The notes beneath the pieces were generated by a model that was not told the DNA's origin, ran no database searches, and saw only the letters and a program-made list of their open reading frames with translations. A stretch of 64,000 nucleotides of DNA. Source: Dyadobacter koreensis. Its GTDB lineage: Bacteria > Bacteroidota > Bacteroidia > Cytophagales > Spirosomataceae. The stretch lies in assembly GCF_900108855.1 (NCBI RefSeq), contig NZ_FNXY01000006.1, positions 124,001 to 188,000 of the forward strand. The letters are read 5' to 3'. A program made the position numbers and the translations under genes. Positions within the stretch are counted from its first letter, which is position 1; the number at the start of each line of letters is the position of its first letter. Positions 1 to 8,231 of this stretch are shown piece by piece.

Positions 1-2090
1 TTCCCAATACTAAAATCACCGTTTGCGAAAAGCCATGGCTGATTTGGTATTTTATTTAGATAAGTAGCTTCCGGAGTTCCACTGGTTGTTCCTACCGGAT
101 ACTTGGTATTGTTGATCGCGTTTTGATAACTTACATTGGCGTTGAAATACAGAAGATCGCCGTAGTTGTATTTTAAATCTCCTTCAAGCCCGGTGACTTT
201 TACCTTCGAGGTGTTTTCGTAACGGCTCACACTAGCATTTGACTTGTAAACCACTGCGTAGATGAAGTCGTTAGCATTGCGGTAAAACCAGGAACCTTCA
301 ACAAATAATTTATGCTTGTCAATAGTGATGCCATAATAAGCGCCAATGTTCAGATTCTGGCTTGATTCCGGTTTAAGATCAAGATTTGCGATCACAGTAT
401 AGCCATTGCCAAACATTTCGCCGACTTCCTGCAAACGATATGCTTTTTCAAAAGACGCTTTCACGCCCAGATCTGGCAGGATTCTAAAACGGCTTGCAAT
501 TCCATAGCCAGTATACGTCTGCGAGTCGTTTGCTTTTGAATATTCACCGGAAGCCGTGACCAGTCTTGATTGCTGAATGTTGATATTATACAACTTGCCA
601 AAAAGCGTATTGGTTAACCGGTCATTTAAAAGATTTTGCTGGTAAGCTCCGCCAACAATATTTTTGGCAAGAATTCCCGGAATGTCGGCCCGGTCGGTGA
701 TCAGCTCGTCATAACTTTCATTTTTAAGATGATCAAAGGTGTAGTTTAAATTGAAAGAATGGATTTTTGATAAAGTATATCCAAGATTTGCACGTACAAA
801 AGTTCTCGGGCGATTAATATTAGTAACGGCTTTCGATCCGTTTATTTCGGCCAGACTTGTTTTAACGCGCGATCCATCCCAATAATATTTGTAGCTGGAT
901 GTATCTGTAACAACATAATTATCGACCGATCTTGATGCAAAAACATTAGCATTTAAGCCTTTAACAAACAGATTGTCTTTGCGATAACGCGCTGAAGCAT
1001 TATAAGCGTGGCCATTTTTCGTGACAGCCCCATATACAACATCCTGTCTCGTACCGGTTTGGATATCCTGTTCAGTACCGGAATAAGAAAGGCCTACGAA
1101 AAATACGTCAGCCCATTTTTTATTAACTACACCGAGCTCAATCTGCCCCATCGCCGATTGGTACTGGTCGTGAAAACGTCTGAAATCTTTATTTACATAT
1201 TTGTACTGCGCCTCATCCCAGATCTCCATACCACGCATGATATAGTTGTTATCGGAATAATTTGCAAATGCACTTGCTTTGATAATCAGTCCATTTGCTG
1301 TGCTATATTGTCCGTTTAAGGCGAGGCGGTGTGTATTGAAAGACCCGACACTATAACTTGCGTCCAGATAATTATTTACATTTTGGTTAGTGACAATATT
1401 TACGGCACCGCCAAGCGCATCAGATCCCAGACTGACCGGTACAACACCTTTATAAACTTCCATCCGTTCAGCAAGGTTTACCGGAATATTATTCAGCGAC
1501 ATCGTGCTTCCCATCAATTCAAGAGGTACGCCGTCGATAAAAAATTTCACAGCTTTTCCTGAAAGTCCGTTGATGGAAAAGTTGAAGTCAGACCCCATTC
1601 CGCCTTCTTCACGGACCCGGACTCCGGCAGTTTTGTTCAATACCTGGTTCAGATCCGCTGTTGTATTAGCGAACCTTTTCGTTTCAATTGCATTAACTGT
1701 GAAGGCCTGTTCTTTAATTTCCTGCGTTTCGTTTTTGCCATGAACCGTAAGTTCATCCATATTCTGGGTATCGCTTTTCAGTAAAAAGTCGATCGTATGG
1801 CCCTGACCTTTTCTTATATTCACCGTTTTTGTCTGAGTGATCTGTCCGACAGAAGAAACGGTAAGTGTGTAAGTTCCCGTTTTCGAAACATTTAATTTAT
1901 AAAAACCTTCTACATCTGTTACAGAACCAATGGAAGTGCCTTTAATAATAACGTTTACGCCAGGAAGTGAACCGCCGTCTTCGGATTGTATCGTTCCCGA
2001 AATCGTTATCGATGTCTGCGACCAGGCTGCCGAGCCCGCCACGACCAAACCTGTAAAAAAAAGAGTAAGTAAAAACCTGCCTGGATACAT
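1..2090 (-). CDS. TonB-dependent outer-membrane receptor, 3' part outside window
   Basis: Read on the minus strand from an ATG at 2090 the frame stays open to base 1, giving 696 residues without a stop, so the C-terminus of the barrel lies outside the window. Residues 1-22 are a signal peptide ending near A-W-S-Q. Residues 25-105 form a carboxypeptidase-regulatory-like (CarboxypepD_reg) domain (LPGVNVIIKGT, GSVTDVEGFY). The TonB plug follows (ETKRFANTTADLNQVLNK, GVRVREEGGMG, FFIDGVPLE, LGGAVNIVT) and then barrel strands. It takes up an unidentified substrate across the outer membrane using TonB energy. This is the shorter classical receptor type, without STN domain or SusD partner. An upstream ATG is out of frame, so 2090 is the likely start. 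The leader is unusually structured (separate entry). Confidence 0.9.
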   Translation of the reverse strand, partial: MYPGRFLLTLFFTGLVVAGSAAWSQTSITISGTIQSEDGGSLPGVNVIIKGTSIGSVTDVEGFYKLNVSKTGTYTLTVSSVGQITQTKTVNIRKGQGHTIDFLLKSDTQNMDELTVHGKNETQEIKEQAFTVNAIETKRFANTTADLNQVLNKTAGVRVREEGGMGSDFNFSINGLSGKAVKFFIDGVPLELMGSTMSLNNIPVNLAERMEVYKGVVPVSLGSDALGGAVNIVTNQNVNNYLDASYSVGSFNTHRLALNGQYSTANGLIIKASAFANYSDNNYIMRGMEIWDEAQYKYVNKDFRRFHDQYQSAMGQIELGVVNKKWADVFFVGLSYSGTEQDIQTGTRQDVVYGAVTKNGHAYNASARYRKDNLFVKGLNANVFASRSVDNYVVTDTSSYKYYWDGSRVKTSLAEINGSKAVTNINRPRTFVRANLGYTLSKIHSFNLNYTFDHLKNESYDELITDRADIPGILAKNIVGGAYQQNLLNDRLTNTLFGKLYNINIQQSRLVTASGEYSKANDSQTYTGYGIASRFRILPDLGVKASFEKAYRLQEVGEMFGNGYTVIANLDLKPESSQNLNIGAYYGITIDKHKLFVEGSWFYRNANDFIYAVVYKSNASVSRYENTSKVKVTGLEGDLKYNYGDLLYFNANVSYQNAINNTKYPVGTTSGTPEATYLNKIPNQPWLFANGDFSIG

Positions 2091-2135
2091 TGGATTAAGT
2101 GATAAATATGCATTATGCAAGGATGGCCTGGAAAA

Positions 2136-2222
2136 CGGTCTCACCTTTTCTGTTGAGAAGTAGCACAATTGAAGCTTTCCCGAAGGTGCCCCCTGAGAAA
2201 ATTTTATTTTTTTTAAAGACCG
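2136..2222 (-). promoter_or_regulatory. Structured leader of the TonB receptor (possible cis-regulatory RNA)
   Basis: On the minus strand a six-base helix CGGTCT/AGACCG (2217-2222 with 2136-2141) encloses two further hairpins: GCAC/GTGC with inner pairing (about 2163-2189) and CTTCTC/GAAAAG (2145-2160). Together they make a three-way-junction shape 46 bases upstream of the receptor ATG. I compared it by eye with cobalamin, TPP, SAM-I, FMN and ZTP riboswitch consensus motifs and found no match. Function unknown; chance pairing cannot be excluded. Confidence 0.35.
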
Positions 2223-2265
2223 GATGATTAGTCATAAAGTCTCGCTTGTTTAACCCTAAATACAA

Positions 2266-2309
2266 ATAACTGCCTGACCCGGAATCTTGAATCCGAATCA
2301 GGCAGTTAT
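2266..2309 (-). terminator. 12-bp stem-loop after the DUF4221 gene
   Basis: A perfect 12-base inverted repeat (ATAACTGCCTGA with TCAGGCAGTTAT) lies 31 bases beyond the stop of the propeller lipoprotein gene. The T-run is weak on the minus side (tttgtattta) and somewhat better on the plus side (gttttta). It probably ends the sigma/anti-sigma operon and insulates the receptor gene. Confidence 0.65.
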
Positions 2310-2340
2310 GTTTTTATCAGCAGTATTTAAAACCTATCTA

Positions 2341-3555
2341 TTAAGGGATGTCGTCATACAGTTTCTCGATCCTGAGAATATAATCGATATCATCTTTAAC
2401 TTGTAACCCTTTGGTCAACGTTTCATCCTTCGGGTTATATATCCAGATATAATTTCCGCTTTCCGAATTAATTGATAAATAAACGATTCCATTTTCAAGC
2501 AGGACGCATTGACGCGAAGTGCCCTTATCCAAAGGAAGGTCAAGTTTTTTTGAAGTTTTTTTAGCCAGATCCAGTACATAAAATTCAATGTGAGGAACTT
2601 TGTAATGATCTTCGAAGCCTGTAAACAAGTCTTTTCTTTCGCTGCGTAGGATCGCCTTCCCGTTGCCGATATCCCAAAGACCATAGCCATGATTTTTTAT
2701 CGATTCAGAAATGTTCCAGTAAAAGGTACTATCCAGCTTGTCTTCATCTTTTTTAATTCTGTACAGCGAAGTAGGTTTTTCTGGCCTGTTGCCAAGAGCA
2801 ATTCCCGGACAAGCCAGAAAATAAAAATCTCCGTTCTGATCTGTAAACGTATTAGGCTGCGCTGTATTTGCGCCACCCGGATAAGCAGACCGGGCGTCCT
2901 TTATTGTTTTGATCACTTTCAGGCCGGGGTAAGTTAGGACATCTACGTAAACAGTGTCGGCCGTGGTAAAATCTCGGGCAGTAATTGCGTGATAGGTGTA
3001 ACCTAGGAAAAATTTGTCTTTTCGAAGCATTGAAAAGCCTACCGACATAGAATTAAATGGAGACTTTGGCAGTGCTACGGGAATATTTCCTGTTTCTGCT
3101 TTCATCGTTTTCACGTTCACACGCGCATACTCAAGCCTGGAAAGCTTTCGATCAAACGATACTAAAAATAGTGAATCAGGATGAACCCATTGATAATTAT
3201 CAAAATAACTCATTTCGGTGAGAAAAACAGAATCAACCGGGGTATAGCGGTTATTTTGAACTGCATATTTTAAAAAATAATTGGTTTTTCTTTCCAGCCG
3301 GTAATAGAATCCATCCCGCACGATCAGGTCATACCAGATTTGTTTGGGATATGTACGCACACCGTTTTTTACAGGATCGAGTTTTCCGGAAGATAAATCG
3401 TTTACCTGGCTTATGTGTTCCTTGTAGTCGTCAGCCATCGTGTAAATACTATACTTATGACGTTCGTCTGACCGTTTTTCAGAACAGCCGAAAAGAAAAA
3501 TTAAACCTGGAAGAATTATGAGTTTTAACGTAATCAGGTTGCCTCGGGCATGCAT
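2341..3555 (-). CDS. DUF4221-like beta-propeller lipoprotein
   Basis: 404 residues. The N-terminus is a lipoprotein signal with lipobox L-F-G-C at about residue 24, so the protein is probably membrane-anchored on the envelope side. The rest is a series of blade-like repeats (FYYRLERKTNYFLKY, LFLVSFDRKLSRLEY, YFLACPGIALGNRPEK) as in DUF4221 proteins of Bacteroidota, which are predicted six-bladed propellers of unknown function. It starts 15 bases after the anti-sigma gene and so is very likely cotranscribed with the ECF sigma factor. It may be the envelope sensor or a target of that system, which is inference. Family assignment is by eye. Confidence 0.7.
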   Translation of the reverse strand: MHARGNLITLKLIILPGLIFLFGCSEKRSDERHKYSIYTMADDYKEHISQVNDLSSGKLDPVKNGVRTYPKQIWYDLIVRDGFYYRLERKTNYFLKYAVQNNRYTPVDSVFLTEMSYFDNYQWVHPDSLFLVSFDRKLSRLEYARVNVKTMKAETGNIPVALPKSPFNSMSVGFSMLRKDKFFLGYTYHAITARDFTTADTVYVDVLTYPGLKVIKTIKDARSAYPGGANTAQPNTFTDQNGDFYFLACPGIALGNRPEKPTSLYRIKKDEDKLDSTFYWNISESIKNHGYGLWDIGNGKAILRSERKDLFTGFEDHYKVPHIEFYVLDLAKKTSKKLDLPLDKGTSRQCVLLENGIVYLSINSESGNYIWIYNPKDETLTKGLQVKDDIDYILRIEKLYDDIP

Positions 3556-3570
3556 CGTATTTAAGAGATT

Positions 3571-4227
3571 TCAAATATTAAACTGATCCATAATCTGCCG
3601 TTTAACCATCGGCGGAAGGCCCATCAGTAGTTTTTCGTCCATTACAATTAATTCGTTGTCCTTCTTGTTTCCAAAATTAAGTGCAATGTAAGTTTCACCT
3701 TTTTTAAAATTCATCTTCCCGGTATTTGACTTCGTGTTGTCGCAAACGTCATTGAATGACAGCAAAATATCCTTTTTAGGGCTAATCAGTATCGCTCCGC
3801 AGAAATCGATCAGGCCGCTTTCGGAGTTAATGCTGGCATTGCTTTCCGGAGCTAAGGAAATAGTATAATCTGACGAATGAATTTCTTTATTGGTTGAGAC
3901 AGGAATATTTGCCGAGCTTAAAACAGCTTTTTTGTTGTGCGGTTTAAATTCAAAAATGGAAACTGTCAGCAAAATTACGATGCTTGCGGCAGCTGCAAAA
4001 TAGAGCCAGCCCTGACGGGAGTTGACGATCTTATGATTGGCAGAAGGCAACGAGGAAGAGATCTCATCCCACATTTCAGCTTTAACCTTTTCTTTATTCA
4101 GATTTTCCGGCAGCGCAGTTTCAAATTCAGAATCATCGTCAAGAAGCCAATTTTCAACCATAGCAGACTCTTCCGGGGAGCATTTTCCCGAATGGTATTT
4201 TTCAATAAGCTCTTTACTAACCTCCAT
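3571..4227 (-). CDS. Membrane anti-sigma factor with unusual periplasmic domain
   Basis: 218 residues. Residues 1-60 resemble the cytoplasmic sigma-binding part of anti-sigma factors (LIEKYHSGKCSPEESAMVENWLL, the usual Bacteroidota opening). One transmembrane segment lies at about residues 73-92 (WLYFAAAASIVILLTVSIFEF). The outer part, about 120 residues, lacks the FecR beta-helix motifs seen in the gene at 14250 and I recognise no known domain. It ends in a charged tail (LPPMVKRQIMDQFNI). It lies 83 bases behind the sigma gene and 15 before the lipoprotein gene. The role as anti-sigma factor follows from position and N-terminus. Confidence 0.75.
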   Translation of the reverse strand: MEVSKELIEKYHSGKCSPEESAMVENWLLDDDSEFETALPENLNKEKVKAEMWDEISSSLPSANHKIVNSRQGWLYFAAAASIVILLTVSIFEFKPHNKKAVLSSANIPVSTNKEIHSSDYTISLAPESNASINSESGLIDFCGAILISPKKDILLSFNDVCDNTKSNTGKMNFKKGETYIALNFGNKKDNELIVMDEKLLMGLPPMVKRQIMDQFNI

Positions 4228-4310
4228 GAAAGCCCCTTTTTAATATCCAGAAGTACTTTTCAGTAAAAGTAGCATATCTGATCGTTTTACGAAGCCGTCA
4301 CGAAAGAAAA

Positions 4311-4856
4311 TCAACAGGAATATTCAGTAAGGTTGGATTTTAGCGAAGTTACCGCTTTGGAAATATGGTATTCCACAGCTCTCTCGGAGATGAGAAGATC
4401 TGAGGCGATTTCTCTGTTGGAGAGTCCTTGTTCCCGGCTCATTTTGAAAACCCGGCGGCACTGGGAAGGAAGATTTTCAATTAGTGCGGTGATGCGTTCC
4501 GAAAGAGTGCTGACCATCACTTCATTTTCAGTATAGTTTAAGGAAACAGATTGGCTGGCAATGATATTCTCAAGATGCTGCTCTCTGATTTTTTTATTTC
4601 TGATATATTCAAAAACCTTGAATTTGGCGGAACGAACCAGATATCTCTCGACAGACTGATTAATTTCCAGCTCTTCTTTCCGCTCCCAAAGTGATTTGAA
4701 AATTTCCTGAACCATCCCTTTGGCCGCTTCCGACTCTCCAAGATTGGAGTAACAAACGGAAAAGACTTTTTCCCAATACAGATTGTAGATTTCCTTGAAG
4801 GAATTCTCGTCAATTCTGAATGTGATTTTGTCGGACTGAATGTTATTCATAAGCAT
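4311..4856 (-). CDS. ECF-type RNA polymerase sigma factor
   Basis: 181 residues with sigma region 2 (FKEIYNLYWEKVFSVCYSNLG, MVQEIFKSLWERKEEL, ERYLVRSAKFKVFEYIRN) and region 4 (ALIENLPSQCRRVFKMSREQGLSN..IASDLLISERAVEYHISKA). This is the layout of the Bacteroidota FecI-like / sigma-70 family. It should direct core polymerase to its own small regulon and is probably held by the anti-sigma factor encoded next. Starts at 4856 (MLMNN) and 4850 (MNN) are both possible. A strong promoter match lies just upstream. Unlike the sigma gene at 13498 it is not followed by FecR and SusC; the nearest receptor is the TonB receptor downstream, beyond a terminator. Confidence 0.9.
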   Translation of the reverse strand: MLMNNIQSDKITFRIDENSFKEIYNLYWEKVFSVCYSNLGESEAAKGMVQEIFKSLWERKEELEINQSVERYLVRSAKFKVFEYIRNKKIREQHLENIIASQSVSLNYTENEVMVSTLSERITALIENLPSQCRRVFKMSREQGLSNREIASDLLISERAVEYHISKAVTSLKSNLTEYSC

Positions 4857-4884
4857 TGGAAGTCATAAACAGACTAGCGGTTTA

Positions 4885-4917
4885 CAAATATAGATTGTTA
4901 TTTATATCTAGTCCAAA
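4885..4917 (-). promoter_or_regulatory. Bacteroidota-type promoter of the ECF sigma operon
   Basis: On the minus strand TTTG (plus 4914-4917) is followed after 21 bases by TATATTTG (plus 4885-4892), an exact match to the -33 TTTG / -7 TAnnTTTG consensus of the housekeeping sigma factor in Bacteroidota. The predicted transcript would start near 4878, about 20 bases before the start codon. Confidence 0.65.
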
Positions 4918-5055
4918 TAATTGTTTGATATTTTTGAAAAGATTAAAATCTGATTGGTGATTTATGTCTTATGGTTTCAAGATATATTAAGGTCACTGCC
5001 TTTCACGCCATGGATCGGTCGGTATGCGCGATTGGATAATAAAATCACCAGAAAA

Positions 5056-5087
5056 TTTGCGTAGTTAAATGGCTACACATATATTAG
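5056..5087 (+). promoter_or_regulatory. Promoter of the ArsR-SRPBCC-DoxX operon
   Basis: TTTG at 5056-5059 and TATATTAG at 5080-5087 (seven of eight positions of TAnnTTTG, counting the two free ones) are 20 bases apart. The predicted start of transcription is near 5091-5094, only about 12-15 bases before the ATG. The twin operators overlap the spacer and the start region. Confidence 0.5.
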
Positions 5088-5105
5088 TAGTCAAATAGCT
5101 ACACA
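5061..5105 (+). promoter_or_regulatory. Twin operator repeats of the ArsR regulator
   Basis: Two 19-base direct copies, GTAGTTAAATGGCTACACA (5061-5079) and GTAGTCAAATAGCTACACA (5087-5105), differ at two positions. Each is itself an interrupted palindrome with GTAG/CTAC ends. The copies are 26 bases apart start to start, and the second ends exactly at the start codon of the ArsR gene. The layout fits autorepression by the ArsR dimer. Confidence 0.65.
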
Positions 5106-5429
5106 ATGATATTAAGACGAGATGTATTTCAGGCAATAGCAGATCCGACCAGGAGAGCGATACTGATACTGGTCGCTTCACAATCGATGACAGCGGGGGC
5201 GATCGCCGCTAATTTTGATACGGCCAGACCGACCGTATCAAAACATTTACAGATACTTACGGAGTGTGAATTGCTGCTGCAACAGCAAAACGGGCGTGAG
5301 GTTTACTATGAAATAAATGCAAAAAAGATGAAAGAAGTGGCCGACTTTATAGAACCGTTCCGGAATATGTGGGACGACAGGTTCAATAAACTTGAGGCCA
5401 TCATGAAAAATTATAAACCTGAAAAATAA
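5106..5429 (+). CDS. ArsR/SmtB-family winged-helix repressor
   Basis: 107 residues covering one winged-helix domain: RRDVFQAIADPTRRAIL, the recognition helix ARPTVSKHLQILTECELL, and the wing QNGREVYYEI. No cysteine or histidine metal-site motif such as CxC is present, so it belongs to the metal-free branch that usually sits before SRPBCC genes (SdpR-like). It starts at the ATG directly abutting the second operator, so the leader must be very short. The SRPBCC and DoxX genes follow at 6 and 7 bases, so it probably represses this operon. The ligand is unknown. Confidence 0.88.
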   Translation: MILRRDVFQAIADPTRRAILILVASQSMTAGAIAANFDTARPTVSKHLQILTECELLLQQQNGREVYYEINAKKMKEVADFIEPFRNMWDDRFNKLEAIMKNYKPEK

Positions 5430-5435
5430 AATAAT

Positions 5436-5903
5436 ATGGAGCGAAAAACCAAAGTTGAGGCCGAGAATGGTAAGCAGGAAATTATAATCACCAGAGCATT
5501 CGAACTGCCTGTGGAATTGCTTTTTAAAGCCTATTCAGAGCCGGAAATTGTGGAGCAATGGATGGGAACGAAGGTGCTGAAACTTGAAAGCCGGAAACAT
5601 GGCAGTTATCAATTCGAAACTTCGGATCCGAACGGCAACGTGATGTTCAGGGCTAATGGTGCTATTCATGAATTTATTCCGGATCAGAAAATTACGCGGA
5701 CTTTTGAGATGGAGAATACGCCTTTTGCTGTTCAACTTGAATTTTTAGAGTTTGAAAAGCTAACGGAGAATACCAGCAGGCTTGTCATGCAGATTGTCTA
5801 CAAATCGGTTGAATTACGAGACCAAATGCTGAAAATGCCTTTTGCACAAGGATTGAACATGGCGCATAACCGTTTGCAGGAAGTTGGGGATCAGTTAAAA
5901 TAG
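5436..5903 (+). CDS. SRPBCC (AHSA1-like) domain protein
   Basis: 155 residues forming one START/Bet v1-like SRPBCC domain: ITRAFELPVELLFKAYSEPEIVEQWMG at the start, FRANGAIHEFIPDQKITRTFEME in the middle, and a long C-terminal helix (MLKMPFAQGLNMAHNRLQEVGDQL). Such proteins are soluble and have a hydrophobic cavity; small-ligand binding is suspected but the substrate is unknown. It lies 6 bases after the ArsR gene and 7 before the DoxX gene. This ArsR-SRPBCC pairing is frequent in Bacteroidota and Actinobacteria. Confidence 0.88.
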   Translation: MERKTKVEAENGKQEIIITRAFELPVELLFKAYSEPEIVEQWMGTKVLKLESRKHGSYQFETSDPNGNVMFRANGAIHEFIPDQKITRTFEMENTPFAVQLEFLEFEKLTENTSRLVMQIVYKSVELRDQMLKMPFAQGLNMAHNRLQEVGDQLK

Positions 5904-5910
5904 TAAAACC

Positions 5911-6294
5911 ATGTCAAAAAGGAATAAAATTATTTATTGGGTTGCGACCCTTTGGCTCGCTTTGGGCATGGCCTCAACCGGCATTGTCCAGCTGATCAAA
6001 TTGGATGAGGAAGTAACTATGATGACCCGACTGGGTTATCCGCTCTATTTTCTGCCGATTATAGGAGTTTGGAAAATACTTGGTGTGATCGCAGTTTTGC
6101 TTCCCGGGTTTCCGTTGGTAAAGGAATGGGCATATGCAGGTTTCTTTTTTGCTATGTCTAGTGCCATCCTTTCTCATTTTGCAGTCGGAGATGGCGGCAA
6201 GGAGTTTTTTGGACCGGTATTATTATTATTTTTAACAGTGATATCCTGGTACTATCGGCCTTTGGATAGAAAGTTCATTTCTGTTAATCCATAA
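5911..6294 (+). CDS. DoxX-like four-helix membrane protein
   Basis: 127 residues with four predicted transmembrane helices (about 8-27, 47-68, 75-95 and 100-117) and the DoxX-like motif GYPLYFLPIIGVWKILGVIAVL. The family is linked in other bacteria to redox or quinone-related functions, but no reaction can be assigned here. It is the third gene of the ArsR operon, 7 bases after the SRPBCC gene, and is followed after 8 bases by the AlkD-like gene. Confidence 0.85.
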   Translation: MSKRNKIIYWVATLWLALGMASTGIVQLIKLDEEVTMMTRLGYPLYFLPIIGVWKILGVIAVLLPGFPLVKEWAYAGFFFAMSSAILSHFAVGDGGKEFFGPVLLLFLTVISWYYRPLDRKFISVNP

Positions 6295-6302
6295 TAATTG
6301 AC

Positions 6303-6977
6303 ATGACACTTGAAGAAACACTTTCTCAGCTCGAAGGACTGGGATCAGAAAGAATGCGGGAATTTAATGCCAAACACGGTGTCGGGCAAAACCAGTTTGG
6401 TGTTAAAATGGGTGATATCCGGGCGGTGGCGAAGAAAATAAAAACCGATCATTCCCTGGCACTGCAACTTTGGAGTACTGAAAATATTGATGCGCGGTTT
6501 TTGGCAATTTTGATCATGAATCCGAAAAAACTGACGCATGAGGAACTTACGGAAATGGTCAGATCGGAAAAGTTTACGCATGTGGCAGATTGGTTGTATT
6601 CCTACGTTATCAAGGATTATCCGGAGACAGAATCGCTGCGAACTCTGTGGGTTGAATCCGAAAATGTGATGCTTGCCCGGGCCGGATGGAGCCTTACAAG
6701 TGGCTGCGTGGCCAGAAACCCGGATTTACTCGACTTGCCTGCTATCCTAGACAGATTAGAATCTGAAATGGCTGATTCAGCACCGGAAGTGCAGTGGACA
6801 ATGAACTCTACACTGGCAAATATTGGCATACGTTTTCCGGAATATCGCAGCCGTGCACTTGAAATAGGAGAGAGGCTTGGAATTTATCGGAATTACCCGG
6901 TATCAAAAGGATGTACTTCGCCTTTCGCTCCGATATGGATTAATGAAATTGTACGCAGGCAAGAACAAACAGCATAA
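6303..6977 (+). CDS. AlkD-like DNA alkylation repair protein
   Basis: 224 residues, all helical HEAT-like repeats. Family landmarks are GVGQNQFGVKMGDIRAVAKKI near the start, FTHVADWLYSYVIKD in the middle and the C-terminal block KGCTSPFAPIWI. AlkD-type proteins excise alkylated purines from DNA without base flipping. This shorter branch is usually annotated only as DNA alkylation repair protein, so glycosylase activity is inferred from the family. It lies 8 bases after the DoxX gene, probably as the last gene of the ArsR operon. A second HEAT-type glycosylase (AlkC-like) is 2.4 kb downstream. Confidence 0.85.
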   Translation: MTLEETLSQLEGLGSERMREFNAKHGVGQNQFGVKMGDIRAVAKKIKTDHSLALQLWSTENIDARFLAILIMNPKKLTHEELTEMVRSEKFTHVADWLYSYVIKDYPETESLRTLWVESENVMLARAGWSLTSGCVARNPDLLDLPAILDRLESEMADSAPEVQWTMNSTLANIGIRFPEYRSRALEIGERLGIYRNYPVSKGCTSPFAPIWINEIVRRQEQTA

Positions 6978-7166
6978 ATCCTGACATTTTTTTAATAAAG
7001 CTGGCAAGTGGCAGCAGAAAATCGAAAACTTGACATTTGGTTGCGCTTGATTATGGTTTAGGTAAAGCATTAAAATGAGGGTATGCCTGCTACACATCAG
7101 AAAGCAATATCGTTCCTATCCATGTTTTTAAAGAATATTGTGCATGTCTATTTTTGACCTGGACTT

Positions 7167-7616
7167 ATGGAAGAATCGAAAATAAGAGAACTTCGAATGA
7201 CCAGATTGTTTTATGCGCCCTTGGAAAAAATGTGGGCAGTCTGGACGAATCCGGAACTGATCGTAAATTGGTGGGGGCCTGATGGCTTTACAAACACGAT
7301 CCACAAAATGGATTTTTGTGAGGGTGGAGAATGGAAATTGACCTTGCATGGACCGGATGGTCGAAGCTATCCCAACAGAAGCATTTTTAAGGAGATTATT
7401 ACAAACAAAAAAATTGTCTTTGAACATTTTAACCCGCACTTCATCACGACGGTACTCTTTGAACCGATGGATGAAAAGACTTGGGTCGACTGGTCGTTGT
7501 TGTTCGATACTGCGGAAATGTATGACCTCGTCGTAAAGGTGCACAAGGCAGACGAGGGGCAGAAGCAAAACTTAGATAAACTCGAAAGATACCTGATAAA
7601 AATACAGACGCTATGA
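7167..7616 (+). CDS. SRPBCC (AHSA1-like) domain protein
   Basis: 149 residues, a second SRPBCC domain: MTRLFYAPLEKMWAVWTNP, IVNWWGPDGFTNTIHKMDF, GGEWKLTLHGPDG, then a long C-terminal helix. It is only distantly similar to the protein at 5436. Typical family members are cytosolic cavity proteins of unknown ligand. TATTTTTG at 7149-7156 fits a -7 element directly before the gene, which suggests its own promoter and a very short leader. Its stop overlaps the start of the DUF4256 gene by four bases (ATGA), indicating translational coupling. Confidence 0.87.
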   Translation: MEESKIRELRMTRLFYAPLEKMWAVWTNPELIVNWWGPDGFTNTIHKMDFCEGGEWKLTLHGPDGRSYPNRSIFKEIITNKKIVFEHFNPHFITTVLFEPMDEKTWVDWSLLFDTAEMYDLVVKVHKADEGQKQNLDKLERYLIKIQTL

Positions 7617-8179
7617 AGTACGAAAAAAAGGAATTACAGCCGGAACATCTGGAAGAGCTTTTCAAAGTATTAAAGGACCGTTTTGAAAAAAATCAAAAAA
7701 GGCATGACGGCTTGGAATGGACAAAAGTGAAAGCAAAATTAGATTCTGCACCGGATAAGGTTTGGTCGCTGGATAAGATGGAAGAGACTGGTGGTGAGCC
7801 GGATGTGATCGGGTATGACAAAAAGACCGATGAATTTATTTTTTGTGATTGTTCAGCGGAAAGCCCGAAAGAGCGACGAAGTTTTTGTTATGACCTAATT
7901 GCACTAGAATCAAGAAAAGCGAATAAACCAGAAGCCAGCGCTGTTGAAGAGGCCGCCGATATGGGTGTAGAACTTTTATCCGAAGAACAATATCAAGCGT
8001 TGCAGGAGATTGGTAATTTCGATCTAAAAACGTCAAGCTGGCTCAAAACGCCTGCTGAGATCAGAAAACTGGGAGGGGCAATTTTTGGTGATCGCCGTTT
8101 TGGAAGGGTATTTATTTACCATAATGGTGCAGATTCTTACTATGCTGCCAGAGGTTTCCGAGGTTTATTGAGAGTTTAG
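7613..8179 (+). CDS. DUF4256 family protein
   Basis: 188 residues without signal peptide or membrane segment. It shows the DUF4256 features: LEELFKVLKDRFEKN at the start, the central block GGEPDVIGYDKKTDEFIFCDCSAESPKERRS, LLSEEQYQALQEIGNFDLKTSSWLKTP, and the C-terminal block GGAIFGDRRFGRVFIYHNGADSYYAARGFRG. The fold and role are unknown. It overlaps the upstream SRPBCC gene by four bases, so the two are coexpressed. Family assignment is from memory of the conserved blocks. Confidence 0.85.
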   Translation: MKYEKKELQPEHLEELFKVLKDRFEKNQKRHDGLEWTKVKAKLDSAPDKVWSLDKMEETGGEPDVIGYDKKTDEFIFCDCSAESPKERRSFCYDLIALESRKANKPEASAVEEAADMGVELLSEEQYQALQEIGNFDLKTSSWLKTPAEIRKLGGAIFGDRRFGRVFIYHNGADSYYAARGFRGLLRV

Positions 8180-8231
8180 CATTAGAGCCAGAATAAATAA
8201 AACACGTGGGACATTTTTTTATATTATCAGT

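Noticed and set aside
1008..1743. Plus-strand frames inside the left-edge receptor region
   Set aside because: They are antisense to the continuous TonB receptor frame and have no family features.
2161..2222. Possible TPP or SAM riboswitch because of GGTGCC...CTGAGA on the plus strand
   Set aside because: The required second half (for TPP the ACCTGATCTGG-like part) is absent and the orientation does not precede a plus-strand gene.
7128..7568. 146-codon minus-strand frame
   Set aside because: Lies antisense to the SRPBCC gene, with low-complexity-like composition and no recognisable blocks.
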